Below are positions 61,065 to 64,000 of a stretch of 64,000 nt of DNA, in pieces (the first letter of the stretch is position 1; each line of letters starts with the position of its first letter). The notes under the pieces were generated by a model. The model had not been told where the DNA came from and searched no databases. It was given only the letters and a program-made list of their open reading frames with translations. Position numbers and translations under genes: made by a program. Source of the stretch: Euglena gracilis (Eukaryota; Euglenida; Euglenophyceae; Euglenales); NCBI GenBank assembly GCA_039621445.1, contig CP154955.1, positions 50,683,384 through 50,747,383 of the forward strand, given 5' to 3'.

Positions 61065-61770
61065 TCAACGACAACCCTGACAAATCCACGCTTTTTTCGG
61101 CGCGCCACACACAAAATGATACGTCTCGCCACAAACGGAACAACGAACACTTTTGGCTGCAGCCACATCCGTGTCACTAAAAGCACGCACACCACACCGT
61201 GGGCACAACGGAATAGAAGATGGGGGTGCGGGTGGGAAAACGGAAGGGACCGCAGACAGAATTTGGATAACGGTGGCGCCTTCCGGCGCCGGGTCTGCGT
61301 GCCAGTTCAGGTGCGCCGACCACCTCGCCGCATGCCTTGTAAATGTTGCTTACAGCATTTACATAGGTCCGAAAACTGGACACTGGCATGGAGCGAAGGC
61401 GCCCATCTTTTCCTACCTTCTCCTGCCTTGTCTGGACCCAGGCATCGGCTTCCTGCTGCGTCTTGAAAAGTTCACGAGCATCAACGCACCATCTGGCCCA
61501 TCCCACCAAAACTTCGTCCAAAGAGCCAAAAACAACGCCATGCCGGTTGCAAACATCTATATACTCCAAAAAACACTTTACTGCGGCATGGTTCTTGGGG
61601 CCCAGGTCACAATTTTGACCACCGGTGGGGAGACTGCCTAAAAGGGCATCCACTGCAGCAGCTCCTAGGGAGCCGGCACCACGTAAAACAGCCAAAAATT
61701 CATCTACTAGCACAGACCCTAGGCGCTGGGGAGCCAAAAATGGCATATCAAAGGAATGTGCCTGGGCACA
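61065..61770 (-). pseudogene. Recombinase N-terminal domain followed by a PHD finger
   Basis: From ATG 61746 (acceptor GTGCCCAG just upstream) the frame gives about 170 residues: APQRLGSVLVDEFLAVLRG, FLEYIDVCNRHGVVFGSLDE, ELFKTQQEADAW, MPVSSFRTYVNAVSNIYKAC. This is the same helical domain as the recombinase at 52640. In the next frame, 61211-61065, comes a zinc finger: CPRC, VRCSVCGETYHFVCGAP, AWICQGC, ending in a stop. The spacing is C-x2-C, C-x2-C, x4-H-x2-C, C-x2-C, i.e. a C4HC3 PHD finger. The two frames differ by one base, so either a frameshift or an intron joins them. No catalytic recombinase boxes are present here. Confidence 0.58.
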
Positions 61771-61914
61771 GAAATCCGACCCCCCGGGGGGGGGGTAGTG
61801 CCTGCCTGGGCCCAAGTTACTCCGGACCCCCCCTCCCCCCTGGGGTTGGTAAAAAAACAGCCTGTTGGGGACCATTGGGGTGAGTATCCAAAATTTGGTG
61901 AAAATTGGTGCTGT

Positions 61915-62350
61915 TTTGGAATAAGAGTGCCGTGCAGTGTGGAAAACTCTCATGACCACTGCTAGCCGTCTGTTGACAGAGCTTTCAATCGAGGGAAACT
62001 TGGTACCCCAACGTTGCAAGCAGCCAGAGATACGCTCGTGATTGCCAGATCGGCCAAAATCGGAGTCGACATTTGTGATGATTTTCAGTGCTATTTGGTT
62101 TAAGAAGCATAATGAACATACAGAAACGTTTTTTTTGTTTAAATCGACGACCTAAGGGGTCCAGCGGGGGGACAAAAAATATGAAATTAGGATTTTCTTG
62201 TGACAGGAAATAAGAGTACAGTGCAGCGTGGCTGAATCTGGTGGTCATCGCTAGTCGTCTAATGAAAAGAGCTTTCGTTTGAAGGGTGAGTTTGTACCTG
62301 AACGACTGAGATATGCTTGCAATTGTCGGAATTTGGCGAGATCCAAAGTG
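61915..62350 (-). repeat. Two diverged units, period about 291 bp
   Basis: AATAAGAGTGCCGTGCAG (61920) and AATAAGAGTACAGTGCAG (62210) begin units that share CTAGCCGTCT/CTAGTCGTCT, AGAGCTTTC and GAGATACGCT/GAGATATGCT. Distantly like 44885-45275. Confidence 0.65.
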
Positions 62351-62421
62351 GCGTAACATTGCAGATTAGTGGTCGGAGATTGGGCCTGGGAGTGTCCTTT
62401 GACCGAAGGTTGGGAACGCCC

Positions 62422-62466
62422 GTTCTGTCGTCAACCCGGCGTCCGGGACGCCGGGTTCACGACAGA
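62422..62466. repeat. 45-bp palindrome
   Basis: Arms TCTGTCGTCAACCCGGCGTC and GACGCCGGGTTCACGACAGA with one mismatch. Confidence 0.85.
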
Positions 62467-62933
62467 ACCAGTGTCCGCCACCCCTTTTTTGATGTAGAAA
62501 CTTTCCACGACTAAACGTTGGAAAATCTCCCCTGCCTGTGGTGTGCCCCAACAAAGATTGGTTCCTCCTTTGGACCAAAAAATGGCTTCAAAACAATGAG
62601 CAACTGAACCAATGCAGTTTTTTTTTTGCTGGCAACCACAATATAGGGGGGGGGGATTGCCAAAGTCTACTGTCTGATCTGTGAGACAGTTTCCATGAAT
62701 AATGCTTTAAAACAAGAAATTCCAAGGAGCTTTTTTTGGTTGTTTTTTTTGCCTCATTTTCGCAAATGCAACAAAAATGCCATCCCCCCCCCTGATCTTG
62801 TCCCAAACCCCAACAGAGAAGGTGAAGAACAAGGATCATTATGGATTTCTTGGGGGCTTGAGTCCTCTTAAGTGGTGCCCTAAACCTAACACCATGTTGC
62901 ATACCTTTTCACTGACGTTCAGGCTCTGAATAG
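62467..62933. other. No gene recognised
   Basis: Homopolymer-containing spacer; no feature beyond T and G runs. Confidence 0.4.
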
Positions 62934-62974
62934 GACGCCGGTTCGGGCGTGAAGCCAGAGCCCTAGACACAGTT
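62934..62974. repeat. Dispersed copy of the 44619 palindrome arm
   Basis: GACGCCGGTTCGGGCGTGAA followed by AGACACAGTT, the same word order as one arm of the 44619-44739 palindrome. Confidence 0.7.
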
Positions 62975-63599
62975 TCAAGAGGAAAATGGCTTCGTCGGCA
63001 GGCACTGGGGTCCAAAACCGCCCCCCCCCCCCTGCCCCCCAGGGGGGGTTTGACCTTCCTTCAAAGGAAATCTCTTCCGTTTGCCCCCCCCCCCCCATCC
63101 AAGCACCACCAACCCCCCCCCCAGGTCTTTGCGCCTTATATGGCTTATGGCCGGGCTCCTTCAGACCCCCATTGACCAATTGTGGGGCTCAAGGACCCCT
63201 CCCCCCTGATTTTTTACCTGTGCCAAAGTCAATTTTTTTGCGCACAGTCATGACTTTTTATTTTGCAACGGACGTTTTTGGAGGTTTTCTGAGCCCTTTT
63301 CGCGGATGGTCTTGCCGCGGAGGCCAATTAGCCAATTGGGGATGGCAAAAAAGGGGGGGGTGAGGGTAACCATCTTTTCAAAGATCATCTTCACTGGGAG
63401 ACCTATTTTGTGCACGTTTTTCGCAAAAATTTCGGAATTGGAAATTTCTGAAGCCTGATTTGGTATTTTTTTTGCCTGTAAGTTTCCCTTTTTGGTGCAA
63501 AGCGGAGCAAGTTTGGTTCCATGGCTTTGGGTGGGTGGGTTCTATTCTTGGCTTTTTTTCTATTTTTTTGACCTTTTTTTTAAATTCTACACCTGACGC
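62975..63599. other. No gene recognised
   Basis: C-rich then T-rich spacer with runs of 10 or more C (63020-63035, 63086-63097). Confidence 0.4.
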
Positions 63600-63790
63600 C
63601 TGAAATTTTTGCACTTCACACCGTATATTTTTGCACTTCCGGTCAATTTTTTTGCACTTTATCTCAAAAATTTTCGCACATGCCAACAATTTGTTTGCAC
63701 TTTATCTCAAGAATGTTTGCATTTATCCCAAAAATATTTGCCTCCGTTCCGAAAATTTTTGCATTTGGATTGGGTGTTTTGCATTTTTGC
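63600..63790 (+). repeat. TTTTTTGCACTTTATCTCAA minisatellite
   Basis: Six to seven degenerate units of about 27-30 bp with TTTTTGCACTT or TTTTTGCATT cores. The remaining sequence to 64000 is T-rich with similar fragments. Confidence 0.7.
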
Positions 63791-64000
63791 CCTTGAAATC
63801 GGCGTGGATGTTTTTCCATGTGCAGTACAACGTTTTTTTTTGTGCAAAAATAAAATGACAGAGGGTAAATATTTTTTGAGGAAGTATTTTTGGCTGCGCA
63901 GTGCAAAAAAATTGAGACCTGTGGGCAAATTTTTTTGAGGGCAAAAATTTTGACAGGTTGGGCAAAGTTTTGCCAGCTGTGGGCAACATTTCAGACGCTA

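Overview
The window is nuclear DNA from a eukaryote, most likely a unicellular alga or other protist with a repeat-rich genome. The evidence is split host genes with GT-AG introns (several only 35-49 nt, others above 1 kb), two intronless tRNA genes, DIRS-type retrotransposons, many foldback and microsatellite repeats, and extremely abundant G/C and A/T homopolymer runs. No bacterial operon, rRNA gene or CRISPR array was seen. I cannot name the species.

Layout. 1-6290: a six-exon 3' part of a PP2C-type protein phosphatase gene. 9514-9737: tRNA-Val(AAC) and, on the other strand, tRNA-Ala(CGC). 10262-33365: a DIRS-dominated block with three near full-length elements (10262-14841, 17666-22447, 28247-32797), a 132-bp miniature derivative (17137-17268) and older decayed copies; element 3 sits inside one of these. 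A small split gene of unknown function lies at 22630-22961. 33366-44100: repeat-rich DNA with a possible unknown split gene (36876-38135), telomere-like repeats, a long hairpin and a 1.44-kb foldback element (41070-42510). 44124-45957: a four-exon PLOD/GT25-like glycosyltransferase on the minus strand. 46490-55420: minisatellites, inverted AATTAACC-type repeats, tRNA-like repeats, and a broken tyrosine recombinase embedded in palindromic repeats (51605-53450). 55809-61770: a coding segment with a 2A-like ribosome-skipping motif, further foldback elements, and a second copy of the recombinase N-terminal domain next to a PHD finger (61065-61770).

The three DIRS elements work as units. Each has left and right ends joined to inverted repeats and an internal complementary region that contains both ends fused, as expected for templating a circular intermediate. 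Each codes for reverse transcriptase/RNase H/methyltransferase-like and tyrosine recombinase proteins. In all three copies two overlapping frames start at ATG codons exactly 7 nt apart, the first in a weak context and the second in a strong one. This suggests that one transcript makes both a Gag-to-recombinase protein and the RT protein by leaky scanning. Element 3 has its coding interior inverted relative to its termini.

The other striking theme is a loose superfamily of small foldback elements. Their ends are long C or G runs, and inside each one an element-specific word of about 9-14 nt is repeated between the runs. All exon joins, families and functions were read by eye from the sequence; no alignment or database search was run.
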